DNA of 64,000 nucleotides from Desulfarculaceae bacterium (GCA_021737145.1 JAIPEN010000006.1:1-64000); one strand, 5' to 3'. Counted from the first letter of the stretch, positions 7,935 to 17,613 are shown. The notes: generated by a model from the sequence alone, not told the origin. Translations and numbers: made by a program.

Positions 7935-8399
7935 ATGCGGTCAATAAATAACTTGATGTTAAAGGTAACCTACGTGCTGCTGGTGGGCATAATCGCAGTT
8001 ATCATGTACGAGATTATCGGCCGGTCCTTCTTTCACTCCCCCACATCATGGTACCTGGAGGTTGCCAGTCTCCTGGGCGCCTGCGTGGCCACACTGGCCG
8101 CGGCCTATGTCCTGCAGGAAGAAGCTCACCTGGGCGTGGATTTCGTCATAGACCGCATGCCGCCCAAGTGGCGCAACGGCATGCTCTGCATCCAATCGAT
8201 CTTCGGCTTTATGATCACCGGCATTATCGTAACCATGATGGTCAAGGAGATTGCCTGGAGCATCAACCTGAACCGCTTGACCGACAACGCCATGATCCCG
8301 GTTTGCTCCTTCCAGATCGTGAGCACGCTTGGCCTGTTGCTTTTGGCCGTTCAATTCGTTATCAGGATGAAAAAATATTATGTCAAGTGGACTAAATAA
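7935..8399 (+). CDS. dctQ: TRAP transporter small permease, DctQ family
   Basis: 154 aa with four predicted membrane helices (about residues 7-27, 43-62, 83-105, 118-138). The family motif region EEAHLGVDFVIDRMPPKWR lies between helices 2 and 3. GAGGGG stands just before ATG 7935. It follows dctP by 176 bp and precedes dctM by 69 bp, completing a sodium-driven TRAP transporter. Confidence 0.9.
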   Translation: MRSINNLMLKVTYVLLVGIIAVIMYEIIGRSFFHSPTSWYLEVASLLGACVATLAAAYVLQEEAHLGVDFVIDRMPPKWRNGMLCIQSIFGFMITGIIVTMMVKEIAWSINLNRLTDNAMIPVCSFQIVSTLGLLLLAVQFVIRMKKYYVKWTK

Positions 8400-8468
8400 G
8401 ACAGAGTTATAGATAAAAAACCGGAAATAAGTTTGATCATAGATTTTTTACGAAAGGATTAACTACCG

Positions 8469-9779
8469 ATGGAAGGTATGGCTTGGCAGTTGATTTTGGT
8501 TTTCGGTTTGCTGGCTGTGTTCCTACTATCCGGCATGCCTTTGGCAATATCGCTGGGGGGGACCGGTATCGTCGGCATCATGCTCATAAAAAGCCCAGCC
8601 TATATTTTTAGCATGGGTTTCGTGGTCTGGGAGACGTTGTTTTCCTGGTCGCTGATAGCCATAGTGGGCTTTGTGTTGATGGGCTGTATTTTCAGCGAAT
8701 TCGGTTTCGGAAAAGACATCTACGACTTCGTATATAAATGGCTGGGCCACCTTCCGGGCGGCACGGTCATCAGTTCCATAGTGATGTGCGCCCTTTTCGG
8801 TTTCATCTGCGCCTCGGCCATGGCGGGCATCTCCACGGTGGGCAAGCTGGCCGTTCCGGAGATGGAACGCCTGAAAGTGAGTCGCAAGCTATATAGCGGG
8901 GCCTTTGCCTTCGGGGGCACGCTGTCGGCCATCATACCGCCAAGTATCTGGATGATAATTTACTGCGGCCTGTCCGAGGCATCCCTGGGTCACATGTTTT
9001 TCGCGGGAGTGGTGCCGGGATTCCTGTTGGTTATCATGGGCGCCGTCTACATCATTTTCAGGGTCAAGCTGAACCCCAACCTGTCGCCACCCCCGGAACG
9101 TAAGTACACCTTTCAGGAGAGGATGCAGGCCCTGATCAAGGTGATTCCGGCCATCATCACCTTCCTGGTGGTGCTGGGCGGCATCTACAGAGGCTTCTTC
9201 TCGGCAATCGAGGCCAGCGCGGTGGGCGCGCTCATGGCCTTTATCTGCGCCCTCATCTTCAGGAAGCCCGACATGACCATCCTGAAGAATGCCTTCAAGT
9301 CCACCGTGAAAATCTGCGTGATGATCTACATCATCCTCATCGGGGCCATGCTCTTCAGCCATCTCATCTTTCTCTCCGGCCTCAAGGAGTTCATCGTCTC
9401 GCTGTTCATGGGCATCGACGTGCCAAACATAGTCATCTATCTGCTGATCCTGGCCATCATCACCGTCATGGGCTGTCTGATGGACGTGCTGGCCCTGCTG
9501 GTGATCTGCGTGCCCATCTTCCTGCCCATCATCGACGCCATCGGTATCAACCCCATCCTTTTCGGCATCATCATGATCATCCAGAGCGAGTTGGCCGAGG
9601 TGACGCCGCCGGTGGGACTGAACCTTTTCATCATCAAGGGGGTCTTGCCTGAAGGGACCACCCTGGGGAGCATCGCAGCCAGTTCCTTCCCCTTCGTGGT
9701 CATTGGGTGGATCATCTTCATCCTCATGTACCTCTGGCCGGAAATATCACTGTGGCTGCCTTCATACATGGCTAATTGA
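8469..9779 (+). CDS. dctM: TRAP transporter large permease, DctM family
   Basis: 436 aa, about twelve membrane segments, the transport-channel subunit of the TRAP system. Typical family blocks are FLLSGMPLAISLGGTG near the N-terminus, AMAGISTVGKLAVPEM, GGTLSAIIPPSIWMIIYC and the C-terminal ELAEVTPPVGLNLFIIKG. Ribosome site AAAGGA at 8453-8458. With DctP and DctQ it should import an organic acid using the sodium gradient. Confidence 0.93.
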   Translation: MEGMAWQLILVFGLLAVFLLSGMPLAISLGGTGIVGIMLIKSPAYIFSMGFVVWETLFSWSLIAIVGFVLMGCIFSEFGFGKDIYDFVYKWLGHLPGGTVISSIVMCALFGFICASAMAGISTVGKLAVPEMERLKVSRKLYSGAFAFGGTLSAIIPPSIWMIIYCGLSEASLGHMFFAGVVPGFLLVIMGAVYIIFRVKLNPNLSPPPERKYTFQERMQALIKVIPAIITFLVVLGGIYRGFFSAIEASAVGALMAFICALIFRKPDMTILKNAFKSTVKICVMIYIILIGAMLFSHLIFLSGLKEFIVSLFMGIDVPNIVIYLLILAIITVMGCLMDVLALLVICVPIFLPIIDAIGINPILFGIIMIIQSELAEVTPPVGLNLFIIKGVLPEGTTLGSIAASSFPFVVIGWIIFILMYLWPEISLWLPSYMAN

Positions 9780-9805
9780 GCATCTTTGAAACGGAGTGAG
9801 TGAAA

Positions 9806-11008
9806 ATGCGTGAAGTAGTTATCGCCGGTTATTTGCGCAGTGCGCAGTCAAAATGCAAGCCCGACGACTGGAGCAAGGATTGGTTGGGAAACCTGCGCGC
9901 CGACGATCTAGTGGGCAAGGTGGTCAACGAACTAGTGAAGCGGACCGACATCGATCCCAACGAGATTGATGACTTCATAGTGGGCTCCTCCATCGGGGTG
10001 GGCGAGAACTACACCTGGGGCGGCCGTTTCCCCCTGTTCCTGGCCGGGCTGCCCGAGACGGTTCCCGCCAAGTTCGTGGACCAGCAGTGCGGTTCCTCCA
10101 TGGCCTCGGTGCATGTGGGCGCCCTTGAGATCATGGCCGGTCTGGCCGACATCGTGGTGGCCTGCGGCATGGAGCACCTGAGCAGGGTGCCCATGGGACA
10201 GGCACGGCGCAAGGGCGGCATGGTGAGCATCAATCCTGAGTTGAAGGAAGACCCCAAATACGATCACCTGGACATGCCCACGGCCCTGAACATGGGCCTG
10301 ACCGCCGAAAAGCTGGCGGAGCTAAAGGGCATCGGCCGCCAGGAGATGGACCAATGGGGCAAGCGCTCCCATGACCTCACCATCAAGGCGCGCAAAGAGG
10401 GATACTTCGAGACCGAGATTCTGCCCATCGAGACCCAGGACGCCGACGGCAACACCATGGTGGTCGACCGCGACCAGGCGGCAAGGGAAGGGGTGGAGGT
10501 TGAGAAGCTGGGCCAGCTTCGGCCGGCCTTCAAGGAGGGCGGCCTGGTGACCGCGGGCAACGCTTCCCCACTGAACGCGGGCGCCTCGGCCCTGATCCTG
10601 GCCGACAAGCAGACCGCCATCGACAAGGGCCTGACGATCATGGCCACGGTGCGAGCCATGGGCTTTGCCGGCGTGGACCCCAGCCTGATGGGCATTGGGC
10701 CCGTGCCCGCCACCCAGAAGGCCCTGAAGCAGGTCGGCCTGACGCCCCAGGACATCGACTACTGGGAGATCAACGAGGCCTTCACCGTAGTGGTGCTCAA
10801 CTGCATCAATGAGTTGGGCATAGATCCGGCGCGGGTGAACATCAAGGGCGGCGGCACCGCCATCGGACACCCCTTGGGCGCCACCGGCTGCCGCCTGATC
10901 GGCACCCTGGCCCGCATCCTGGAGGAGAAGGGCGGCCGCTGGGGCTGCGCCAACGCTTGCGTGGGCGGCGGCCAGGGCGTGGCCACCATCATCGAACGCG
11001 AGGGCTAG
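9806..11008 (+). CDS. Thiolase (acetyl-CoA acetyltransferase family)
   Basis: 400 aa from ATG 9806 (GGAG at 9793-9796; an in-frame GTG at 9800 is only 3 nt from it). The active-site nucleophile is C95 in VDQQCGSSMAS. The His motif GGGTAIGHPLGATG lies near residue 350 and the second Cys is in CVGGGQG near 382, so all three catalytic residues are present. It should split acetoacetyl-CoA or a longer 3-ketoacyl-CoA into acetyl-CoA units in the cytoplasm. It sits between the TRAP genes and the dehydratase, consistent with the last step of the local pathway. Confidence 0.92.
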   Translation: MREVVIAGYLRSAQSKCKPDDWSKDWLGNLRADDLVGKVVNELVKRTDIDPNEIDDFIVGSSIGVGENYTWGGRFPLFLAGLPETVPAKFVDQQCGSSMASVHVGALEIMAGLADIVVACGMEHLSRVPMGQARRKGGMVSINPELKEDPKYDHLDMPTALNMGLTAEKLAELKGIGRQEMDQWGKRSHDLTIKARKEGYFETEILPIETQDADGNTMVVDRDQAAREGVEVEKLGQLRPAFKEGGLVTAGNASPLNAGASALILADKQTAIDKGLTIMATVRAMGFAGVDPSLMGIGPVPATQKALKQVGLTPQDIDYWEINEAFTVVVLNCINELGIDPARVNIKGGGTAIGHPLGATGCRLIGTLARILEEKGGRWGCANACVGGGQGVATIIEREG

Positions 11009-11148
11009 TCCAAAAGTCCGCGCCGGCCTGGTGACGGCCAGGCGCGGGTCCACAAGCCAGCCTTGGGGATCACGAGCAAGTTTTGCGAGTTGCTTATTAA
11101 CATGCTTTGGAAAGAACAAATAGAGGGGGCGGCCAAGGAGGCTAAGGT

Positions 11149-12612
11149 ATGAAGGGCAAAGAGCAGTGGCATAAAAGAATATTCGGCATGAGGAAGAACC
11201 TCTATATCGGCGGCGACAAGATCGGCCGCGACGACGAGAGGTTCGGGCCGGTCCTGGACGTGGTGAACCTCACCTACGACCTGGCCGAGGACCCCCAGTA
11301 CAAAGACCTGATGACCGCCACCTCCCATTTGAGCGGGGAAACCATCAACCGCTTCTGCCACGTGCACCAGTCGGTGGATGACCTGCACAAGAAGCAGGAC
11401 ATGACCCGCATGATCTGCCAGAAGGTGGGCGGCTGCGTGCGGCGCTGCATGGGCGTTGACGCCATCAACGCCATGTACACGGTTTCCTACGAGGCGGACA
11501 AGGACAGACCCGGCGAGACCGCCTATCACGAAAACTTCAAGAAGTGGCTGGCCCGGTTCCAGGAAGAGGACATGATGGGATGCTGCGCCCAGACTGACGT
11601 CAAGGGCGACCGCACCAAACGGCCCCATCAGCAGCCGGATCCGGATTCCTACGTGCACGTGGTGGAGCGCCGGAGCGACGGCATCGTGGTGCGTGGCTGC
11701 AAGCTGCACATCTCCGAGGGCGCCATCGCCGACGAGATCCTGGTGGTGCCCACCAGGGCCCTGGTCGAGAACGACGCGGACTACGCGGTCTCGTTCGCCG
11801 TGCCTGGCGACTGGGAAGGCGTCAAGCAGCTGGTGACGATTCACAACTTCAGGAAACGGGACCATTTCCCCAAGGGCTTCGATGCCGGCTCCACCGATTC
11901 CTACGTGGTGTTCGACGACGTGTTCGTGCCCTGGGACCGCGTGTTCCTGTGCGGCGAGTACAAGCACGGCGGCATCCTGGCGCTGTTGTTCGCCCTGTTC
12001 CACCGGCACAGCTACTCGGGCTGCAAGCCGGCCCTGGGCGACCTGATGCTGGGCATCTGCGCCCTGGCCGCGAACGTAAACGGCATCGGCCGGGCCAAAC
12101 ATGTGACCGACAAGTACGCGGACCTGATCAAGGTGACCGAGCTGGGCTACGCCGCGGGCTACACCGCCTCGGCCATGGCCAAGCCGGAGATGTACATCCC
12201 CGGCCTTGGCATGCGGCCCTATGGTCCGGGCAACTACATCCCCAACTCCATCTACTGCAACGTGGGCCGCTGCCTCACCGGCGAGTCGGTGCTGCACGAG
12301 CTGGAGATCCTGGCCGACATCACCGGTGGCATGCCGGCCACCTTCCCCTACGAGGGCGAGTTTATCAATCCCGAGGTCAAGGACCTGGCCTGCAAGTACA
12401 CCACCCGCTGCCAGGACATCTCCCCGGAGAGCCAGGCGCAGTTGTGGCGCTACATCGGAGATGTGGCGGTCTCCAGCAAATCCGGCTGCGCCATGTTCGG
12501 CGCCATACACGGCGGCGGTTCGCCCAGGATGGAAAAGATCGGCATAACCTCGCAGTACGACATTGAAACCTGCAAGCAACTGGTGCGCGACATAGCCGGC
12601 ATGAAGGACTGA
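11149..12612 (+). CDS. abfD: 4-hydroxybutyryl-CoA dehydratase-type [4Fe-4S]/FAD enzyme
   Basis: 487 aa, 4-hydroxyphenylacetate-3-hydroxylase/AbfD superfamily. The known dehydratase holds its [4Fe-4S] cluster with three Cys and one His. Here C96-x3-C100 (GGCVRRC) and H285-x6-C292 (FHRHSYSGCK) reproduce that spacing exactly. Y289 and K293 fall where the known enzyme has its active-site Tyr and Lys. The block TDVKGDRTKRPHQQPDPDSY is also characteristic. Flavin monooxygenases of the superfamily lack these ligands, so an oxygen-sensitive radical dehydratase is the better call. It would convert 4-hydroxybutyryl-CoA to crotonyl-CoA. Neighbours supply activation, hydration, oxidation and thiolysis. 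A related substrate cannot be excluded. Confidence 0.85.
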   Translation: MKGKEQWHKRIFGMRKNLYIGGDKIGRDDERFGPVLDVVNLTYDLAEDPQYKDLMTATSHLSGETINRFCHVHQSVDDLHKKQDMTRMICQKVGGCVRRCMGVDAINAMYTVSYEADKDRPGETAYHENFKKWLARFQEEDMMGCCAQTDVKGDRTKRPHQQPDPDSYVHVVERRSDGIVVRGCKLHISEGAIADEILVVPTRALVENDADYAVSFAVPGDWEGVKQLVTIHNFRKRDHFPKGFDAGSTDSYVVFDDVFVPWDRVFLCGEYKHGGILALLFALFHRHSYSGCKPALGDLMLGICALAANVNGIGRAKHVTDKYADLIKVTELGYAAGYTASAMAKPEMYIPGLGMRPYGPGNYIPNSIYCNVGRCLTGESVLHELEILADITGGMPATFPYEGEFINPEVKDLACKYTTRCQDISPESQAQLWRYIGDVAVSSKSGCAMFGAIHGGGSPRMEKIGITSQYDIETCKQLVRDIAGMKD

Positions 12613-12644
12613 GCGTCTAGCCGGATGATTCGCGAAGGAGAAGC

Positions 12645-13553
12645 ATGATGGAAATAAAGAAAATATTCGTGGCCGGAGCCGGCCTCATGGGCGGCGGAAT
12701 CGCCCAGATATGCGCCCAAAAGGGCTATGACGTGACCATCAGGGACATATCCCAGGATTTCGTGGACAAGGGCGTGGCCAAGGTACAATGGTCGGTTGAA
12801 AAGCTGGTGTCCAAGGGCAAGGTGCCGGGCACGGTGGACGAGATCATGGGCCGCATCCATGGCGTAACCGACGTGGAGGCCGCCAACGGAGCGGACTTCG
12901 TGTTCGAGGCCATAATCGAGAACCTTGAAGCCAAAAAGGAACTCTTCGCCCAACTGGACAAGGTGTGCCCCGACCACGCCATCTTCGCCAGCAACACTTC
13001 GGCCATTCCCATCACCAACATCGCCGAGGCCACTCAGCGGCCCGAGCAGTTCTGCGGCACCCACTTCTTCAGCCCGGTGCCCCTGATGAAGATCGTGGAG
13101 ATCATCCGCGGCCTGATGACCTCGGACGAGACCATGGACACAGCCGAGGCCCTGTGCCAGGACATCGGCAAAGAGACGATCCGGGTGAACATGGACGTGG
13201 CCGGATTCGCTCTGAACCGCATCAACTTCCCCAGCACCATCGAGGCCATCCGTTTGGTGGAGGCTGGCGTGGTCAGCGTGGCGGACGTGGACAAGGGCAT
13301 GCGCCTGGGATTCGGCCGGGCCATGGGACCTCTGGAAACAGCGGACATGGCGGGCCTGGACATCGGCTTCAACGCCTACAATGCGGTGTACGAGGAGACC
13401 AAGAACGAGAAATTCTGTCCCCCCATGCTTCTGCAGCGCAAGGTGAAGATAGGGCACTTGGGCAGGAAGACCGGCATCGGCTGGTACATATATGACCAAG
13501 AGGGCAAGAAGATCGGACCGGCCCCCTTGATGCACGACAGAAAAAAGAAATAG
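12645..13553 (+). CDS. hbd: 3-hydroxyacyl-CoA dehydrogenase
   Basis: 302 aa, single-domain short form typical of 3-hydroxybutyryl-CoA dehydrogenase. Rossmann NAD motif GAGLMGGGIAQ at residues 11-21. The catalytic His is in GTHFFSPVPLMKIVEI, with an Asn-rich SNTSAIPIT segment before it. AAGGAG lies 5 nt before ATG 12645; a second ATG follows directly. It oxidises (S)-3-hydroxybutyryl-CoA to acetoacetyl-CoA. It follows the dehydratase gene by 32 bp and is probably cotranscribed. Confidence 0.92.
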   Translation: MMEIKKIFVAGAGLMGGGIAQICAQKGYDVTIRDISQDFVDKGVAKVQWSVEKLVSKGKVPGTVDEIMGRIHGVTDVEAANGADFVFEAIIENLEAKKELFAQLDKVCPDHAIFASNTSAIPITNIAEATQRPEQFCGTHFFSPVPLMKIVEIIRGLMTSDETMDTAEALCQDIGKETIRVNMDVAGFALNRINFPSTIEAIRLVEAGVVSVADVDKGMRLGFGRAMGPLETADMAGLDIGFNAYNAVYEETKNEKFCPPMLLQRKVKIGHLGRKTGIGWYIYDQEGKKIGPAPLMHDRKKK

Positions 13554-13743
13554 CGCTCTGGCGAGCAGGAAGGCGGCGCGCGCCGGCACTGGCTGGCGGC
13601 GGTGCGCGCCGCCGCCACCTGCGGCCGCGCCCACATGGCGGCGGACAAGGGTTCGGTGCTGGACAACGGCATGCGAACGAATTTATAACTAAGCGAAATA
13701 TGGATTAGATTGTGCAATGGCTGTTAAGACGAGGAGACAACGA

Positions 13744-14415
13744 ATGGGCAAGAATCCGACCAAGCGCTTGGCCATACTGAACAGCGCGGAGCACGTTTTT
13801 GCCGAGCGCGGCTTTCACGAGGCCACCATCTCGGATATAGCGGCCGGGGCCAAGGTCTCCGACGCGACCATCTATGAGTATTTCCCTTCCAAGGAAGCCC
13901 TGCTGTTCGCCATCCCGGCCGAATATAGCCTCAATTTCCAGGAACAAAACCGCTACGTATTGAAATATATAAATGGTCAAGCCAACAAGCTCAGGGCCAT
14001 TGTCCTGCGCCTGCTGGAGCTGTATCAGGACCATCCCGAGTACGCCAACGTTATCATCATGATACTCAAGACCAGCCGCAAGTTCACCGAGACCAATGAG
14101 TACGATGTCATCCGGCAGTCGGCCCAGCTGATGCGAAAGATCATCGAGGACGGCATGGCCAGCGGCGAGTTCCGCTCCGACCTGAATCCGGCCATCGTGA
14201 GAAGCATGATGCTGGGGACCATCGAGCACCTAGTGGTCAGGAAGGCCATACTGGGCAAGCCGGAGAACCTGGTGGAGCAGGCCGATAGCGTGGTGAGCGT
14301 CCTTTTCAACGGAGTCCTGGAGCCCCCCGAGGAGAGCGCCATAAAGATCAACCTGACCTTGCAGAAGAAGACGCGCGGCCAGGACGGCCAGGCGGAGATA
14401 AAAGACAGCGAGTAG
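13744..14415 (+). CDS. TetR/AcrR family transcriptional regulator
   Basis: About 223 aa from ATG 13744, which has GAGGAG 7 nt upstream; the in-frame ATG at 13717 lacks one. The N-terminal helix-turn-helix is clear: LNSAEHVFAERGFHEATISD followed by IAAGAKVSDATIYEYFPSKE. The C-terminal ligand domain and a charged tail follow. It lies inside the catabolic run with GC-rich DNA before it, so it likely controls this pathway in response to an acyl-CoA, as FadR-type TetR regulators do. The ligand is inference. Confidence 0.88.
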   Translation: MGKNPTKRLAILNSAEHVFAERGFHEATISDIAAGAKVSDATIYEYFPSKEALLFAIPAEYSLNFQEQNRYVLKYINGQANKLRAIVLRLLELYQDHPEYANVIIMILKTSRKFTETNEYDVIRQSAQLMRKIIEDGMASGEFRSDLNPAIVRSMMLGTIEHLVVRKAILGKPENLVEQADSVVSVLFNGVLEPPEESAIKINLTLQKKTRGQDGQAEIKDSE

Positions 14416-14443
14416 CCTTTCATCGGCCAAGAGGTTTGACCGG

Positions 14444-14890
14444 ATGCTGGACACTTTATTTTTCGACGATTTCACGGTTGGCCAAAAGTTTGTTTCAAAG
14501 GGGCGTACCGTCACCGAAGCGGACGTGGTCAATTTCTCGGACCTCACCTGGGACCACAACAGCCTGCACACCGATGAGGAATATGCCAAGGACTCCCGCT
14601 TCGGGCGGCGCATCGCCCACGGCATCCTGGGCATCGCCATGCACGCCGGCCTGACCTCGTACCTGACCGCGGACAGCATAGTGGCCCTGATGGGGCTGAA
14701 CTGGAAGTTTAAGAAGCCAATTTTTATCGGCGACACCATACATGTGGAGCAGACCGTAAAAGAGATGCGCCCATTGCCAGACGGCGCCCGGGGAGTGTTG
14801 ACCTTTGCCAAGGATGTTGTCAACCAGGACGGCGAGATCGTTCAGCAAGGCGAAGTGACCGTGTTGCTGGCCATGAAATCCAAGCAATAG
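14444..14890 (+). CDS. MaoC-family (R)-specific enoyl-CoA hydratase
   Basis: 148 aa, single hot-dog hydratase. Unlike the pair at the start of the run it keeps the catalytic Asp and His: D-x4-H in DHNSLHTDEEYA and the following RIAHGILG. It should hydrate an enoyl-CoA to the (R)-3-hydroxyacyl-CoA, or the reverse. It starts 28 bp after the TetR gene. Because the dehydrogenase encoded upstream is of the (S)-type, this enzyme may serve another substrate or a PHB-type branch. Confidence 0.83.
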   Translation: MLDTLFFDDFTVGQKFVSKGRTVTEADVVNFSDLTWDHNSLHTDEEYAKDSRFGRRIAHGILGIAMHAGLTSYLTADSIVALMGLNWKFKKPIFIGDTIHVEQTVKEMRPLPDGARGVLTFAKDVVNQDGEIVQQGEVTVLLAMKSKQ

Positions 14891-15008
14891 CAAAGATTAA
14901 AAACCGATCATCGAATGCCGATGTGGCCTGGGTCTATTCGTAAATAGGCGTGGATCGTTACGCGCGGCCGCGGTTTGCTCCGGGGATAAACCACGAAGAT
15001 ACGCAGTC

Positions 15009-16721
15009 ATGGAGAATGAAATGAATAACCCATATGCCAATGAGTTGTGGAGAGACAAGAATTGGCCCAAGGATATGCCCAGGGAGCTTCAATTCGCCTA
15101 CCAGGGATTGCCGCTATCCGGGTATGTGGAAAAGCACGGCGAGAACTTCCCGGACCGGGACGCTCTTGTCTTTTACGGCAAGTCAATCACCTACAAACAG
15201 TTGAACGACTGGGCCAACAGCTTTGCGCAGTTTCTGCTGGCGTCCGGTATAGGCAAGGGCGACGTGGTGGCCCTGTTCATGCCCAACACGCCCGCCTATG
15301 TCATCGCCTACATGGGCGTCTCCAAGGTCGGCGCCATTACCTCGGCATGCAGCCCGGCCTTCAAGGAGATGGAACTGGAGTTCCAGCTCAAGGACTCCGG
15401 CGCCAAGATTTTGGTCTGCCTAGACGAATACCTGGACGTGTTGCGCGCGGTCAAAGACAAGGTGGCCCTGGAAAAACTGGTGGTGACCGGGTTCGGGGAT
15501 TTCGTGAATCCCGACGGCGTGGACGATCTACCCGAGCACGTGGCCGTCCCTAGGGTGCATGAGCCCGGAGCGCTGGAGTTGTTGGACATATTCCGGGACT
15601 ACCCGCCCACGGCGCCGGGCATCGAGGTCGACCTGAAAAAAGACGTGGCCCTGATGCAGTACACCGGCGGCACCACCGGCCTGCCCAAGGGGGCCCTGCA
15701 TACCTATCATAACGTGATATACAAGGCGGCCTGCCGGGCGCAGATAGCCTTTTACGACATTCGCCAGCGCATCAAGGACATCCGCACCATCCAGATGGCC
15801 CCCATTTATCACATCGCCGGCCTGCTGCAGCTCAACTGCAATCTGTACGAGGGCATCACCCAGGTGATGCTGTCCCACTTCACTCCGCAGGAGGCGCTGA
15901 AGGCCATAGACAAGTTCCGGCCGCAGTACATGTCCACGGTCACCAAGATGAACACCGCCATGCTGGACGATCCGGACTCCGGCAAGTACGACCTGAGCTG
16001 CATCGAGAAGAACATGATCACCTCGGTGGGCCTGCCGCTCACCAAACAGATCGTGGACGCCTGGAAGGAGCGCATCGCGCCCGGGTCCAGGGTGGCCGAG
16101 ACCGCCTACGGCCTCACCGAGACCCACACCGGCGACACCTTCATGCCCCTGGACCGGCCGGCCAAGTTCGGGCCCCTGGGCGAGATATGCTGCGGCATAC
16201 CCACCTTTGGCACCGAGTTCAAGATCGTGTCCATGGACGACCGCAGCCAGGTGGTGCCCATCGGCGAGCGCGGCGAGATCGCCATAAACGGCCCGGCCAA
16301 CTTCATCGGCTACTGGAACAAGCCCGAGGAGACCGCCGATACCCTGGTGGGCGGCTGGCTCTACACCGGCGACACCGGCAAGTTCGACGAGGACGGCTAT
16401 TTCTACTGGCTGGGCCGCAAGAAGGAGATGATCAAGGTCTCGGGCTACTCCGTGTTCCCGGACGAGGTGGAGATGTTCTTGAACACCCACCCGGCCGTGG
16501 ATTGCAGCGGCGTAACCAGCGTGCCCGACGAAAACAAGGGCCAGGTGATAAAGGCCGTGGTGGTCTTGAAGGACGAGTACAAGGGCAAGGTCTCGCCCGA
16601 GGAGATCATCGCCTGGTCCAAGGACAAGATGTCGTTCTACAAGGTGCCCAAGCTGGTGGAGATACGAGATGCCTTGCCAAGGAGCGGGGGCACTAACAAA
16701 ATACTGCGCAGGCTCCTTTGA
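15009..16721 (+). CDS. AMP-forming acyl-CoA synthetase
   Basis: 570 aa ANL-superfamily ligase. It shows the ATP loop YTGGTTGLPKGAL, the adenylate motif YGLTETH, the hinge block YTGDTGKFDEDGYFYWLGRK and a C-terminal catalytic Lys (GGTNKILRRLL). It activates a carboxylic acid to its CoA ester with ATP. GGAG at 15011-15014 is 6 nt from ATG 15021, so the protein may begin with MNNPYANELW. The C-terminus ends right after the catalytic Lys region, short for the family but complete. It is a second activation option beside the CaiB transferase. Confidence 0.9.
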   Translation: MENEMNNPYANELWRDKNWPKDMPRELQFAYQGLPLSGYVEKHGENFPDRDALVFYGKSITYKQLNDWANSFAQFLLASGIGKGDVVALFMPNTPAYVIAYMGVSKVGAITSACSPAFKEMELEFQLKDSGAKILVCLDEYLDVLRAVKDKVALEKLVVTGFGDFVNPDGVDDLPEHVAVPRVHEPGALELLDIFRDYPPTAPGIEVDLKKDVALMQYTGGTTGLPKGALHTYHNVIYKAACRAQIAFYDIRQRIKDIRTIQMAPIYHIAGLLQLNCNLYEGITQVMLSHFTPQEALKAIDKFRPQYMSTVTKMNTAMLDDPDSGKYDLSCIEKNMITSVGLPLTKQIVDAWKERIAPGSRVAETAYGLTETHTGDTFMPLDRPAKFGPLGEICCGIPTFGTEFKIVSMDDRSQVVPIGERGEIAINGPANFIGYWNKPEETADTLVGGWLYTGDTGKFDEDGYFYWLGRKKEMIKVSGYSVFPDEVEMFLNTHPAVDCSGVTSVPDENKGQVIKAVVVLKDEYKGKVSPEEIIAWSKDKMSFYKVPKLVEIRDALPRSGGTNKILRRLL

Positions 16722-16824
16722 TGCAGCACGGCAGCCGCGGCGCCCGCTCCTTGCGAGGTTTTTCCCCGGCTGGGCCGGCGCCAGCCACAACAATCTACTT
16801 CCAACATGTTGGGGTGTTTGAAAA

Positions 16825-17598
16825 ATGAGTAAAGACCAACTTGTCGCTTTGGAAAGCAAGGACCATATCGCGGTAATCACCTTGAACAACCCGCCGGCCA
16901 ACGCCTGGGGCCTGGCCATGGGAGAGGCCTTCAAGGCCATCCTGGACCAGGTGGAGGGCGACGACGAGGTGCGGGTGGTGGTGATCACCGGCGGCGAGGC
17001 CAAGTGCTTTTCCGCGGGCTACGACGTCACCGACGCGCCCAACTCCGCAAAGACCAGCCCCCTGGTGCGCGAGCTGTGGCGGCGCTTGGACCGCTTTGAA
17101 AAGCCCATCATCTGCGCCATGAACGGCCACGCCCTGGGCGGAGGCCTGGAGTTGGCCCTTTCATGCCACTTCCGGGTTATGACCGACAACCCCAAGGCCA
17201 TGGTGGGGCTCACCGAGCTGAACCTGGGCATCATCCCCGGCTGGGGCGGCACCCAGAGGCTGGCCCGGGTGGTGGGACGCGCCAAGGCCATGAACATGAT
17301 CCTGTTCAGCCAGCGGCTCGACTCCGCTAAGGCCCTGGAGATCGGCCTGGTGGACCGGGTGGTGCCCGCGGCCGAGCTTATGAACGAGGTGATGGCCATG
17401 GCCCAGACCCTGGCCGAGCGTCCGCCCATCGCGGTGCGTTGGGTGCTCAAGTCCTTCGCGGCCGGCCTGTACGAGGGCCTGGACGCGGGCCTGAACACCG
17501 AGGCCGACGGCTCCATGGCCGTGCGGGATACCGAGGACCGCGCCGAGGGCTTTGCCGCGTTCCTGGAAAAACGCAAGCCCGAGTTCAAGGGCCGCTAG
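16825..17598 (+). CDS. Enoyl-CoA hydratase / crotonase family
   Basis: 257 aa, full crotonase length. The oxyanion-hole block and both catalytic Glu positions are present: GHALGGGLELAL and the block LTELNLGIIPGWGG. It fits hydration of crotonyl-CoA to (S)-3-hydroxybutyryl-CoA, linking the AbfD-type dehydratase to the dehydrogenase. It is the last intact gene of the plus-strand catabolic run, followed by a GC hairpin and then gene debris. Confidence 0.9.
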   Translation: MSKDQLVALESKDHIAVITLNNPPANAWGLAMGEAFKAILDQVEGDDEVRVVVITGGEAKCFSAGYDVTDAPNSAKTSPLVRELWRRLDRFEKPIICAMNGHALGGGLELALSCHFRVMTDNPKAMVGLTELNLGIIPGWGGTQRLARVVGRAKAMNMILFSQRLDSAKALEIGLVDRVVPAAELMNEVMAMAQTLAERPPIAVRWVLKSFAAGLYEGLDAGLNTEADGSMAVRDTEDRAEGFAAFLEKRKPEFKGR

Positions 17599-17613
17599 CA
17601 AAGATAGCGCCGG

